From Taiwanofungus camphoratus (Eukaryota > Basidiomycota > Agaricomycetes > Polyporales > Taiwanofungaceae): a stretch of 64,000 nt of DNA. The position numbers were made by a program, and so were the translations under genes. Each line of letters opens with the position of its first letter. Positions within the stretch are counted from its first letter, which is position 1. Where the stretch lies: assembly GCA_003999685.1 (NCBI GenBank), contig CP021220.1, forward strand, positions 868,001 to 932,000, read 5' to 3'. This document shows positions 1 through 11,200 of the stretch, in pieces. The notes below the pieces were generated by a model that was given only the letters and a program-made list of their open reading frames with translations, was not told the DNA's origin and did not search any database.

Positions 1-10
1 GTAGACTCAC

Positions 11-914
11 GAGGGCTTTTCGGTATGGCTGATGTACTCGATCCTTCATCGCCTCATATATTAGCTCGGGATCAGGGGGGTTCTGGGCGAGGGCAGTAGT
101 CAACACGGCTAATCGTTGCAGATTAAACACCTGCGAAAGTTGTCAAACCGCGATACACGGACAGTGCCAATCTAAGATGACCTACGAGGTCTTTGCGCGA
201 ATAACTCGACGGCAGCACCTCCCTCGCCCTGGCAGTGCTCAGCTCGAACCTCGGAATGATTGCCACGGCCTTGATGCTCTCCGACCATCCGAACCGCACA
301 TAGTGCCCGATGCCCAGCGGGGGGAGCGGCGGGTCCATGCCCCAGTCCTCCCCCGCGTCCGGCGGGTACTCGGGCAGCACCTCGCTCAGGGGCACGCTCG
401 CCGCCTCCGTCGCGGCCTGGTCCAGCTCGCGCAGGTACGACCCGACGAAGCCGCCGATGAGCGCCGCGGTGACGTTGTCCGGGTGGCGCTCGACCATGAG
501 CGCAAAGTCGAGCACGCGCGCGCGCCCGAGGCGCAGCGCGCCGAGCTCGCTGCCGAGCAGCACGCCCGCGATAACCGCGGCACCCGACGAGCCGAGCCCG
601 CGCCCGAAGGGGATCTCGTTGTGTGCGCGGATGGCGAGGCCCGCGGGGAAGGCGGGGATCCCGTGGCAGCGCAGGACGTAGAGCGCGACGCGGGTCGTCA
701 GGTTTTTGTACGCATCGAGGGGCACCTCGTCCGCGCCTTCGCCGGTGTAGTGGATTTCGGGCGCGGAGGCGGGGGATTTTGCGGACGGAAGGGTGATGGT
801 CACGGTGAGGGTCAGGTAGAGCGAGAGTGAGAGCCCGACCACATCAAACCCAGGGCCAATATTTGCGGAGGTCGCGGGGACGCGGATAGTGAAGGATCTT
901 GCAGCTGAGGACAT
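11..914 (-). CDS. thr1: Homoserine kinase, 3' part beyond the window
   Basis: This enzyme phosphorylates L-homoserine with ATP, the step before threonine synthase, in the cytosol. Exon 1 is 186..914 and starts at the ATG at 912-914; an intron at 131..185 (GTAGGT...CAG) joins it in frame to exon 2 at 11..130. A GTGAGT donor at position 10 shows that the gene continues off the left edge. Residues 12-25 carry the GHMP-kinase N-terminal signature PATSANIGPGFD, and residues 103-116 carry the glycine-rich phosphate loop GRGLGSSGAA. Exon 2 encodes the conserved helix region ending VHQPYRKAL. About 283 of an expected 350-360 residues are visible. The start is firm because the signature lies close to the first Met. 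The 430 bp upstream (915..1344) contain no gene. Confidence 0.93.
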
Positions 915-1344
915 TTAGATATCTTCAAACGTTTCGCGCGTTCAGAAAAATGTGTTTGGACGCTTGTTGCAGCGCTGCAAACTGTTCGTCCGCGATGAGT
1001 CGGAAGCACCTCATCGTGACTCACATCCTCGCTTTTGCTGGGCTTCGTCTCTCCCTTCCGAAATGAAAGATCGAGGATGAAGATAGTATAGAAGACCGTG
1101 GTACTGTGGAAATTACCGCATATACGTATAGAAGGACAGTAAGGGTCCAAGATTCGTGGTTACTGCATCAAGTTGAGTTTGGTGATTGCGCCGAGGATCA
1201 CACGATCACAAGTGGCTAAGACTGGGATGGCTTGCAGAGCCAGTATAATACAATGAATCTCGAAATAATGGAAGCTACACCAGAGCTTAGAGCTATAAAA
1301 TTAACAATGGCCAATTGCCCTTTCTAACATTTATTAAGCATCGT
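915..1344. other. Intergenic: upstream of homoserine kinase, downstream of the secreted protein gene
   Basis: No coding frame with conserved sequence is visible. The stretch holds the promoter and 5' UTR of the minus-strand homoserine kinase at its left end and the 3' UTR of the minus-strand gene at 1345..2802 at its right end. Confidence 0.5.
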
Positions 1345-2802
1345 CTATTCTACAGTGAAGCTGCAGAGACCACAACCGTCAACCACATGCCCTCTTCAAG
1401 TAAAGATGCTGGCAACACTCACTAGATCATGTCGTCAAGAGAACCATGCTGTGCGACAGCGACGAGGACGGGCTGGTGGTTCGCAGCGGTGTTGATGGAC
1501 GCCAGGCGGTACGCGCCCGCGGGCAGCCCGCCCGAGACCTCTGCGGTGAGCGTGCCGTTCTGCGCGGGCGAGTTGAGGCCCTTGAAGAACGCGAACGTGG
1601 TCGGGTCCGTCGGCGTCGTCTGGTTGAGCGACGTCAGCTTCTCGATCACGACGTGCGAGTGGCCTTGGATGTCGCCCGTCGTGGTGTTCACGACCTGCGG
1701 CGCGGCGAAGTAGTTGCTGTCCGCGTTCACGAAGAAGCCCGCGTCGAGGTGCGATATAGCCATCGTGATCGTGAAGTTGGTGTTCGCCTTGACACGGCCG
1801 AAGTTCTGCGGGGACACGAACTTGGCACTCGGCATGTTCGTCGTCGCCGCGATGACGCCCATCGGAGCGGGGTTGCACGAGCCGTTCTTGATCTGCTGCC
1901 CGTTCGTGAGCGACAGCTGCGGCACCGTCGCGCAGAAATTGATGAAGTTGTTCGAGGACGTCGCGGACGCGACTTGGCCTGCGGCGGGCCTGGAAGGAGA
2001 TGAGTGCGGGATTCCGGGCGTGGATCGACCCGAGCACTTACGTCTGCTGCCCGTTCTCCTCAAAGCCGGTAGCAATCACCGAGCTGAGCAGAGTCAAGGA
2101 TGATTGCGCATCGGTGCTGTTACCTCCAGCCGTGCTGTTCCCTCCGGCGGTACCATTGGACGCGCCGACACTGGCACTGGGAGCAGGCTGGAAATGCATT
2201 GTTTCAGCCTCGACCGGGACATTTTTTATCAACGCACGTACCGCCGAAACACTGGACGCAGTCGCGGACCCGGAAGGTGCAGCGGCACTGGAAGGAGCTG
2301 CAACGCCGGACGAAGCCGAGGTTCCGGCAGACGTGGAGTTGGATCCCGAGGTAGCCCCAGTAGCAGCGATGCGGGCCTGGACGTCGGACGGAGTGGTGCA
2401 AGTGATGCTTGTGCCGGCTTTGTTCACCAAAGGCAACGCAGCACAACTGTAATGGACACTCAGTCAGCACCATTGCGAGGCATTCGGTTCCAGACATTTA
2501 CGTCAAGGTAGAACCACAAGCCTGGAGGACATATTTGCCACTAACGCATTGAGCAAAGGAACCGTTGACGCAGGCATCTGTGCCGCTCGTGCAGGAGGAG
2601 TCAGCGGTGAGTGTTTTGAATTGGTTGCTGCGGGAAGTATGTTGACATTAGAGATACAAAATACACGGGAGAGAACTCACTTGAGATTGATGGCGTCTTC
2701 GCCGTTCTGCTGAAGGGAGAAGCTGGCGCGCGGGATGTACCTCGGCCTAGCAAAGGCGGCGGAGGAGGCAAGGGTGACAGCAAGGAAAGTAGAGAACTTC
2801 AT
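1345..2802 (-). CDS. Secreted CBM19-like protein (family often mislabelled 'ribosomal protein S17')
   Basis: Five exons (2681..2802, 2502..2627, 2042..2446, 1423..1989, 1345..1360) give 411 residues. Residues 1-18 form a signal peptide (MKFSTFLAVTLASSAAFA). A cysteine-rich module follows (about residues 45-105; SSCTSGTDACVNG, then QCVSGKYVLQACG) resembling carbohydrate-binding module 19. Then comes a Ser/Ala/Thr/Gly-rich linker of about 100 residues, likely glycosylated. The conserved C-terminal domain contains GHSHVVIEKL and ends HGSLDDMIYFTVE. The last exon is only 16 nt; using it replaces an early stop in the unspliced frame with the family ending YFTV. The protein is expected outside the cell or on the wall. 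Databases often call this family ribosomal protein S17, but nothing here resembles a ribosomal protein. Its substrate and role are unknown to me. Confidence 0.85.
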
Positions 2803-3760
2803 GCTGGATGGAGAGTCGTGCAACGATCTGGAAGGTATGGGGTGATGCTAGTTGAACTTGAAGGCGAAGTGGACACTAGGTCAGGCAAGGATAGAGTGAA
2901 GGGCGGCTAGCACAACACGATCACAGATCGAGGATGAAGGGGAGGGAAAAGACAGTGAGTTCCTGCAAGGAGCGACGTGTACTTTGTGAATGGGGGAAAG
3001 CGAACAGGACGGGGAGTACATACCGAGCTTTATATGCCCGGGCCACCACGTTGAGAATCATTTCAAACGATGGCAAAATGGAACAAAGGTCATGCATATT
3101 TGCAAAGCCGTGAAGCCGCAGGCAAGCACACGCAAAGTGCCTCGGGAAGGCTATTGTCCACAAGACGTGGAAAGCCAAAGAGCAAACACAAGCCACAGAC
3201 AATGGTTACGGAGCACGTGATGAATACTCAAGGTGTCTTTTGTGGGTCTATTTATAGCACAAGCAGGTGGTAGTGTCTCGAAATAGAAACTGATCTTAGC
3301 GTTGGCACGACGACTAGACCGGACCCGGCGAGTGCTGCATGTGCCTTGGTACTTACACTGGAATATCTTCTACTTCTGATATTCATAGAGGAGGGTTCTG
3401 CTCTTCGCAACTGTGATGGTCGTAACCTGATCCTGAGATACAGCTCGACGCTCAACTCCTCTTCAGTGAATCAATGCAAAAGCTGCGGCGCCATGAATTC
3501 TGTCTTCGAGTTTGCTTGCGAATAGATGGTCCCGCCAAATACATCTTTGATACTTTCAGCCTTCCAGTTGATAGAGACGATAATAAGTATTAGCTAGCCC
3601 ACTCCCTTGAATCCCTTCTGATAGTCAAATACTGCGGACGGCACAACTTTGGCACAACGGCAGGCAATCTCGCCGACCTTTATCCTATGTTATCGGTATG
3701 TAGAAATAGAGGGAAACGTGAGGCATCCGCACGAACGAATTCGTACCCCGTACATCTGCC
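2803..3760. other. Intergenic between divergent genes
   Basis: The genes on either side point away from each other. TATA-like sequences on the minus strand lie near 3029-3037 (CATATAAAG) and 3247-3257 (TATAAATA), upstream of the secreted protein gene. Several short open frames exist here but none shows conserved sequence or sensible splice sites, so I see no gene. Confidence 0.4.
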
Positions 3761-4894
3761 ATGCCAGACAGCGTCTATATGCCACAGATCGTCCCGCTCG
3801 ACGACAAGTTCTACGCGCTCGACGCAGAGGAGCTCGCGTTCTGCAAGGCACAGACGGGCATCCACGACGAGGATGCGCTCAAGCAGCACATCATGCGAGT
3901 CCAGGCGGACGCATACCAGGTGCGTCGCCACCCCAACCGCCGTTTGATAGCGCTCTGTGACCGCGACACCAGGTCCATCCGTACAATTGCATCCGCCGCT
4001 TCAACTTCACCAGGTCAGTGTGGCCCCGTGTGCGCCTCCATGTGCTGAGCGGGTGCGCGTGTCCAGGCTCAAGATCTCCCGGCTGCCGGCCTACAGCCAT
4101 CTCTTGAAGCTCGGGAAAGAGCGCGCCGGTGCTATATTCCTGGACATCGGCTGCTGCTGTGAGTGCCCGTTCGTCCGACAAAGCTTGTACCCGCGCGCAC
4201 GGCCGGGCGCTGACTCGCGGGCATGCAGTCGGCAATGACGCGCGAAAAGCAGTCGCAGACGGGTACCCCGTGCAGAACGTGGTCGCATCGGACCTCCACC
4301 CAGGTGACGCCGCCCCTCCCGTCGCCCGTGCCGCACCCCTCACCCGCAGCCGCAGAGTTCTGGGCGCTCGGCCACACGCTGTTCAACTCCACGCCCGAGA
4401 CGTTCCCCGTCCCCTTCATCGCCGGCGACGCGTTCGACCCCGCGCACCTGCCCCCCACCCCGCCCTTCTCCGCGCCCCCGCCCGCGCCGCTGCCTGCGCC
4501 CGCGCCGCTGACCTCGCTCGTGCCGCTCCTCGGGCACGTCTCCGCGATCCATGCGTCCGCGTTCTTCCACCTCTTCGACGAGCCGCGGCAGGCGCAGCTC
4601 GCGCGCGCTCTCGCGGGCCTGCTCGCCCCCGCGCCCGGGTCGCTCATCTTCGGCTCGCACGGCGGGCGCGCACAGAAGGGCCGCCGCGCGGCCGTGGAGG
4701 CGGAGAGCAGCTGGCGCACGGAACCCATGTTCTGCCACTCGCCCGAGAGCTGGGCGGCGCTGTGGGACGGGGAGGTGTTCGAGAAGGGCTCGGTCAGGGT
4801 CGAGGCATACTTGAAGGAGAGTGCGCAGGGCGAAGAGGCCAACACAGAGGGCCCGCGCAACGGCGTCCTCGTTTGGTCCGTTACGAGGCTCTGA
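3761..4894 (+). CDS. Class I SAM-dependent methyltransferase, fungal
   Basis: Five exons (3761..3919, 3973..4013, 4067..4158, 4229..4303, 4356..4894) join in phase to give 301 residues. Motif I, FLDIGCCFG at residues 91-99, is the SAM-binding glycine loop; NVVASDL about 20 residues later is the acidic loop that holds the ribose. A Pro/Ala-rich insertion lies near residues 140-165. The C-terminal half (GHVSAIHASAFFHLF, FGSHGG, MFCHSPESW) is typical of a basidiomycete family of small methyltransferases related to those in fungal secondary-metabolite clusters. No other biosynthetic gene is adjacent, so the substrate cannot be guessed. The start is the first in-frame Met before the conserved YALDAEE segment. 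Exons are very GC-rich, which explains long antisense open frames here. Confidence 0.86.
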
Positions 4895-5263
4895 GTTTAT
4901 TGGATTGACGGAATGCACCGGCTGTGCGTGTAGCCCATTCAATAAGATCGCAGCATCATCGGAGGCAATATGCACTTCCCATAATGGATGGGAACCAAGT
5001 ATTACACGATTTAGTTTGAGCGATGAATGCCATGATACATGCAACGAACTAGAGGCCGTGCGGCGGAGTAAAAATACCTAGCTTTGTCTTCGTTTCTACT
5101 CGTGGAGTAACAGTGTCATGCCAACATGGCAATCCTTGAAATGAAAGACGTGAATTCGTACGGTCATTAGACGTCAGTACACATTACATCCAAAAGCATC
5201 GTCGAAAGCGAGGTATCGTATGGTATATGGGTATTGTCCAGCATCTAAGCTTTGCTCCTGTGT
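4895..5263. other. Intergenic, 3' ends of convergent genes
   Basis: The methyltransferase (plus) and the dynein gene (minus) converge here. The stretch should carry both 3' UTRs and poly(A) signals. I see no gene. Confidence 0.45.
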
Positions 5264-8200
5264 CTAACCACCAGCCGTGAGGCACACCGCCCTAGTCGCG
5301 ACCAGCGCGCTCTCTGTGCTATCGATCGGGAGGTCCACTGTGAAGAGGACGTGGCCACGATCACTGTTCAGATAGACTGGCAGGTTTACTGTGGCTGCAG
5401 ACGAAGACTCGTCCGACTGCACCCAGCGGATCTGAGAGGGATTGAGTCTGATGGTCTCCCCGTTGTTCAATGTGAGTTTGTCTGACGACCAGGCGGCTCC
5501 TTCCAGAACGAGGCCTGTAGTGAAATAATGGTCAGCCATGATTGCGGAGGACTAGATGAATGAACATACCGTCCACAATGAACGCCCCTGGGTCGTTCAC
5601 TCTGTCAATATCCATTTTCATGTGCAGTGTCTCCAGACTCCACTTCTTGCGGTGAGCGACGGCTTGGCGTGTGGCAGTAATGTAAGCCTCCGGGAAGAAT
5701 AACCCGCCGAGCCAGACCTCAACGTTATTGAGGTTATCCAGACTAGCGATTTGATCCAATTGCCCTAACCGTCGGGCGAAGTCCGAAATCCAGCCCGATA
5801 CCGCCATGGCCTTATGGACCTTGTACCGCCGCCAATGCGTGGGTATCGTACCTAAGCGCCTACACTTCAGTAAAAGGTCATCTGACATTAGAACCATGTC
5901 ATACCTTTGGTGAGCTCGCTCATGAGGGTACGGAGATGGTTGGTCTGTTTGAGAGCGCCTTCGCACACCTTGGTAACGTCAGCCAGATCTTTGCGGACCT
6001 GAGCGAGTAGCTTGCTGCCAATGCTTCCTTCTCGGTAGAACAGCCTGTACAGGGGATCCTGATTGTCGGCACTTTGCTTCTGAAGCATGTTGAATGTCTG
6101 CGTTGAATGTCAGTGATTAAAAAGTAAGTGCAGCCTTCGATTGACTCACCGCCGGCAGTTGCTCAAGCCATTCACGGCAACGCTCTAAGAGGTTTCTCAT
6201 CCATGCAGGCTGTTGGGAAACCTGTCCCTTAGAAGGGCCTGAACTTGTAGGGGCCCCTTCGTCATCGTCATCGGCGAGCATTCTCATCTTGCGAAGTTTG
6301 CCAAGTAATTCATCGCCTGGACAGCGGTCAATGTGAAGAGAACTATCAAATATAACTATCTACTGACCTTGGGCGATGGCAATGACGCGTTCTGCAGTTG
6401 GTGGAAGGCTGAGCCATGAAGGTGGCTCTCGCTCAGGTAGGTTCTGCACCCAAGACAGGAAATGTTCCAATTTGGTTCCATCCGGGACACCGAGGCCTTG
6501 TGAGCCTGTGATGCTGGGAACGAGATTGAAGTCGACATTATAAGCTAACGGAGTGAACAATCCATCTACAAAAGCATCCAAGATTTTCTGGTCGAAATCA
6601 CTGTCGACCCTACCTCCGTACACGCACTGCTTGATGAGTGTCCTGACGGCATCCCAGGGTATGATCGCAGGGTCGATGTTGGCACGACCTTTCGCAACCG
6701 CATTGATCCATGTGTCTATGGTGGTGAAAGCAGAGGCCATGTCTGAATCGTTGAAGTCGTACACTTGGCTCCATCCCAGAGGAACATAACGCAAACGCTC
6801 TTGCACTACTGCGTGGAACCAGGCGAGTAGGAAGTACAGGCGGGCCTTCTCCGCGGGTCCTTGTGAGAGACGGGTGGCAGGTATGCTGCGAAGCGAGTCC
6901 GTAAGGTTAGCTTTGATACCGGGGGGTGGCTCATTCATGACGATACGGGACTGTCGAAGAATGTTAACTGGAATGCTCGGATTAGCTTCCATGGTGAGGA
7001 AAAGCCGGAAGTTCCTATTGGGATTCAATGTCTGCAGTTTCTTCTCAAGTTGACCTAGCCAAGACGGAGCAAGATGGACGTTCTTGAGCAATACCCAAGA
7101 GCCTTGGCGGGCAGCGAATGCGATGGCTTGGTCTGCAAGTGTGAATCCTTCTTGCGAGCCCATAGCTACAGAGGCACATCGAGCACCCATTTTCTGAACC
7201 AGACTTTCGACGCGATAGCTGGCATCGTATCCGGTGACGGAAACCAGTGATAACGGAGTTGCGGGAAGGATTTCATCATTCACCATAGCTCCCAGGTCAT
7301 AAGCGGAAATGGCAGATAAGTCGGTCTCAAAGACCACTCGCACGAAAGATGCCGTCGCTTGCAATAGCCGATCAGGCCGCAGACATTTGATGATCAGCAT
7401 CCGCTGAATGGCTTCAACAGCAGCTATAAACGGGATTTATCAGCTAGGATGATAAGTATAGGAAAATATCACGTACGAGTGCTCGCGTCCCAAGGTGAAG
7501 GGACAGCGTTTTCCGGGCTACTTGATTCCAGGAAAGGAATCCATTCATCTTCGTGCTGCAAGACATGTGTAAGGACAGGCTTGAAAAGAGGTTGCTTTGC
7601 GTATGTCTCTAGTCGTTGTTTTTGGTCCACCGACAGAATAGAGCTCTTTTGGAGGTCTGGATTACTGGATCCAGCAGTTACAATACCGTCTCCACTCTCC
7701 AGCAGAAACTCCAACTCGTCTGTGATTTCCTCGATACCGCGCAACTTGACTTGAGCCAGAAGCACTGCCAGCATGACATGATCGCGGTGGAACAGTGCCC
7801 TCGAGGTCCTCTTGTACACGATGAGAAAAAGATCGTTCAGGAGGATCTCCCTGCGACGATGGTAGTCAGAGATATTCCTAAGGTTGGGATTATGGTGTAG
7901 CACATAGTCAAAGATCTCAAGGAAGAAGTGCAGAGAGAATTGGTAAAAGTGGTTGACGAGATTCAACTGTTCCAAAATGAAGAAGATGGCACTACATGCT
8001 TGGGCCAAAGGAAGATACTCCGTGGTTACTTGCTCAACTTCTTTCATGACAAGATCTGTTTCTTCCACTTTACGAGTAATTTCTGCTGCTTCTCGTTTGA
8101 GGGTCTCTAGAGTGTCGATGACTTTGTCGTCATCAAGGATATTTCCAGTAGATTCGTTGAGAGCTTGCAAGAGGAGCTTTTCCAGTGTCCTTAGACGTAG

Positions 8201-11200
8201 ACGGAATTCACCTTGCATTTTCATGAGGTCCGTGCGTTTCCGCTCCGTATCAGGACGCTCGACTTTCAGAACCTGATCCAAAGATTGACTCTGTAGGCTG
8301 CTCCTCGTCATGGTAAAATTGACAAACGTTACCCGACTGCAGATATCAGGAGAAAATTCGACAGACGGGTCTCGAGTAGACAGGAACATGGTGAATGAGG
8401 GCGAAAAATCGATATCTTGACTACCGAGACGAATGAGGACACGGCCTCCAGTCCTGCGGATCTCCTTGTTTAGGACGGGGTTGAGTATGGGGTCCAGGTG
8501 TTCAACATCTTGAATCAGTAGCGTATTCCCAAATCGTAATGCGCTTTCCAAGACTTTCAAGAAAGCTTCGTCCAAGAAGCTTGTGACAGTGATCTTGCGG
8601 TCCTTGTACTCGTTTAGTAAGAAATTGGTAGCCTGACCTGTTGGATCAATGATTAATGGATATCGACTGAAACGTTTGATCATGATCGCGTTTTCCGTGC
8701 ATAGGTTATCAGATGGTAATCCCTTCGACTGCCAACTGAGACGGTCATCTGCAGTAGACAAATAGTCCGGGAGGGACAACTCGGCCTTGAACTTAACGTT
8801 GGCCTCTGCCAGGTGGCTCGACCATTCCTGCCACATGACTTCGCGGTAATGTTGGTCGAAGAAACCACCGTATGCCAAGAATGCGGCAGAGAGGAGGACG
8901 TCGCCAACGATAGTACTCATCTCCGTATCGAAGGTTCGACTACCTGATTCCCATCTAGACTTCTCCGATGATAAGCTTTCGAGAAGCTTCATGCTGCGGT
9001 TAACCTTGCTCTCAACGCGCTCCATCTCCGTCTGAATTGCCTGAGTCTCTCTAATAAGAGCAGCATATTCTTCCTTGTACTTTTCTATGCTAGACTCTAG
9101 TTCGGATATCATGGTAATGATCATCTTGGCTTGCTGTTTGGTGTGTTCAGCTTGGTCTTCCAATGATTGTACTTCGTTACGCAAGGGTTCAACTTTGTCC
9201 AAGATTTCTGAGAAGCGAACTTGTGCAATTGCCCACTTGACCAAAGGACCACAAGCTTTACTGGCGCGCTGAACGGTTTCGAAATTATACGACGGTCGGC
9301 TGAGGAAGTCCTTCTTCATGATATCCCGCAACTGCCTGGTCATTTGATTGGCTGTGTCGAAGTTGACGATCCTTTGGATAAAATCATCGCGCCGAATTAT
9401 ACCTTGGACGGTACGCCAACTATCGATCTTGTGGCCCAAAATTGTACAGACAGATTCCATTGCCAACTTGACAGCTTCTGGTGGATTGGCCATGGTACGC
9501 ACTTCTTGCAGATGTTGCCTCTTGATATTGCTGACAGCGGACTGAGCGTCAAGGACGGCCGGTTCAGCATCAGCAAGATCTGCCATGACGATAGCCCGGC
9601 GCTGCTCAATATGCTTATCTTGCTTGACAAGAGCAGCTTGTATTTCAATAGATGCTGCCTTCTTTTGCTCAGCTTCTTGTTGATCGGCAACCATGCGTTT
9701 GAGCTTTTCGTTTGCCTCCGCATTCTTGGCTTCCAATTGTGAACGCTTGATGGCCAAACTCTTCCTAAGTTCCTCCACTTGGGTTACCGTATCACGAAGT
9801 TTGTCCAGACCAACATGCAGGTGGCGTTGCTGTTCTTCAAGCTCGTCTCGCTTCTCGTTGTGTAGTCTCACGTAGTGATTTATGCTGTACGTGCAAGTCA
9901 GTCAGTATATGAGGCTGAGCTATATAATGAAGCTTACAAATCCAGATAGTGTCTTGGGGTCACGTAGTTGTAGCGTCCTTGCCTTCGACTGAGGCGCTGA
10001 TTGATCTGATGCAGTGACTGGTGGACGTAGACTAGAGCATTGACCACAGCGGTGCGGTGAACAGGTGGCATAGACAATTCGCGATAAGCGATAGGGAAGA
10101 GCGCTGGAGGGTTGTACGAAGGTATATCGAGATCCAGTGTTCGTGTGAATTCCATTCCCACTTGATAAAATGCCTGATCAGACCAATCACCAAACCAGTC
10201 CAGGACGCAACGATTAAACAGTGCAGGAGAAGTGGCTGCCCGAGAAGCTAGCCCATTCTCCGGTGGATTCATAGTAAAGACGACGTGGAGATTCTTGGCG
10301 ACTTGTTGTGTAAACCAGCGGTAAAGTTCCTCATGCGAGTCTAACATAAGACCGTCACGTTGAGAGCCCTCCTTGCAAGCTGTCATAAGAGCAGAATGCT
10401 CATCCCCTTCAAAGAGGCCGGGTACTTCAGCGTTCGCCAGTAGCGTATTCATTCGCTCGAGGAACCCAGAGTCCAGGACATTCGATTCGTCCATGATGAA
10501 GCAAATTTTCTCCCCCTTGCAACCGGCACGCCGAAGGACTGTTCTAAGATCCTCATCGAAGTCTTCTCCTGTGTATTTGTTCGAAACTTTGATTTGGAAT
10601 ATACTCAAACCATTCATCCACGCTACGAACCTGGACAGCGTTGTCTGGTAATGTTCATCAATATGATCCAGTGATCATAAGTGCATCGAGAATAACACGC
10701 TCACTTTGCCACTGCCGCTGACACCAATCAAGAGCATATGACCTTGAACTTGACGGAAGACCCGGTCAATGCGGAGAACATGGTCCAAAACATCGTTGAA
10801 CAAAACCAGCGGAACATCAAGCTCTTCCTCGTAGAACACACGAAGCCGTGCTTTCGTGTATTCTCGAAGGACTTCTCGGTCCACTGGTATATAATGTTTC
10901 GAAGTCCAATTAGAGAACAAAATTGGGCGCGATAACGCTTCATCCCGATTAATAGTTGGGAAATGTTCCATCGCTACAGTATCGATACTTTCGTCAGTCC
11001 ACTGTTTCTCCTCCTCGGTTACGAGACGATCCTGGAAGAGACGTAGAGCCTCATGTGCCCATACACGCACAAGACCTTCAACGGACAAGACCTCTAGAGG
11101 TCTGATAGCCTCATAGATACCACGTACCCAGCGTGTCAGTTCACGAGGACTATAAACATAATGAGCCTGAGTATCGGTGGTGAAGCGCTTCTGAGAAGCG

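Noticed and set aside
177-830. Long plus-strand open frame opposite homoserine kinase
   Set aside because: The minus strand carries the conserved GHMP kinase; the plus-strand frame is an Arg-rich shadow caused by high GC at third positions.
2990-3455. Small frames upstream of the secreted protein gene
   Set aside because: They are under 100 codons with no conserved sequence; the stretch is better explained as promoter and 5' UTR.
4129-5044. Several long frames on both strands over the methyltransferase
   Set aside because: They are Arg/Ala/Pro-rich shadows of the GC-rich last exon and lack conserved residues.
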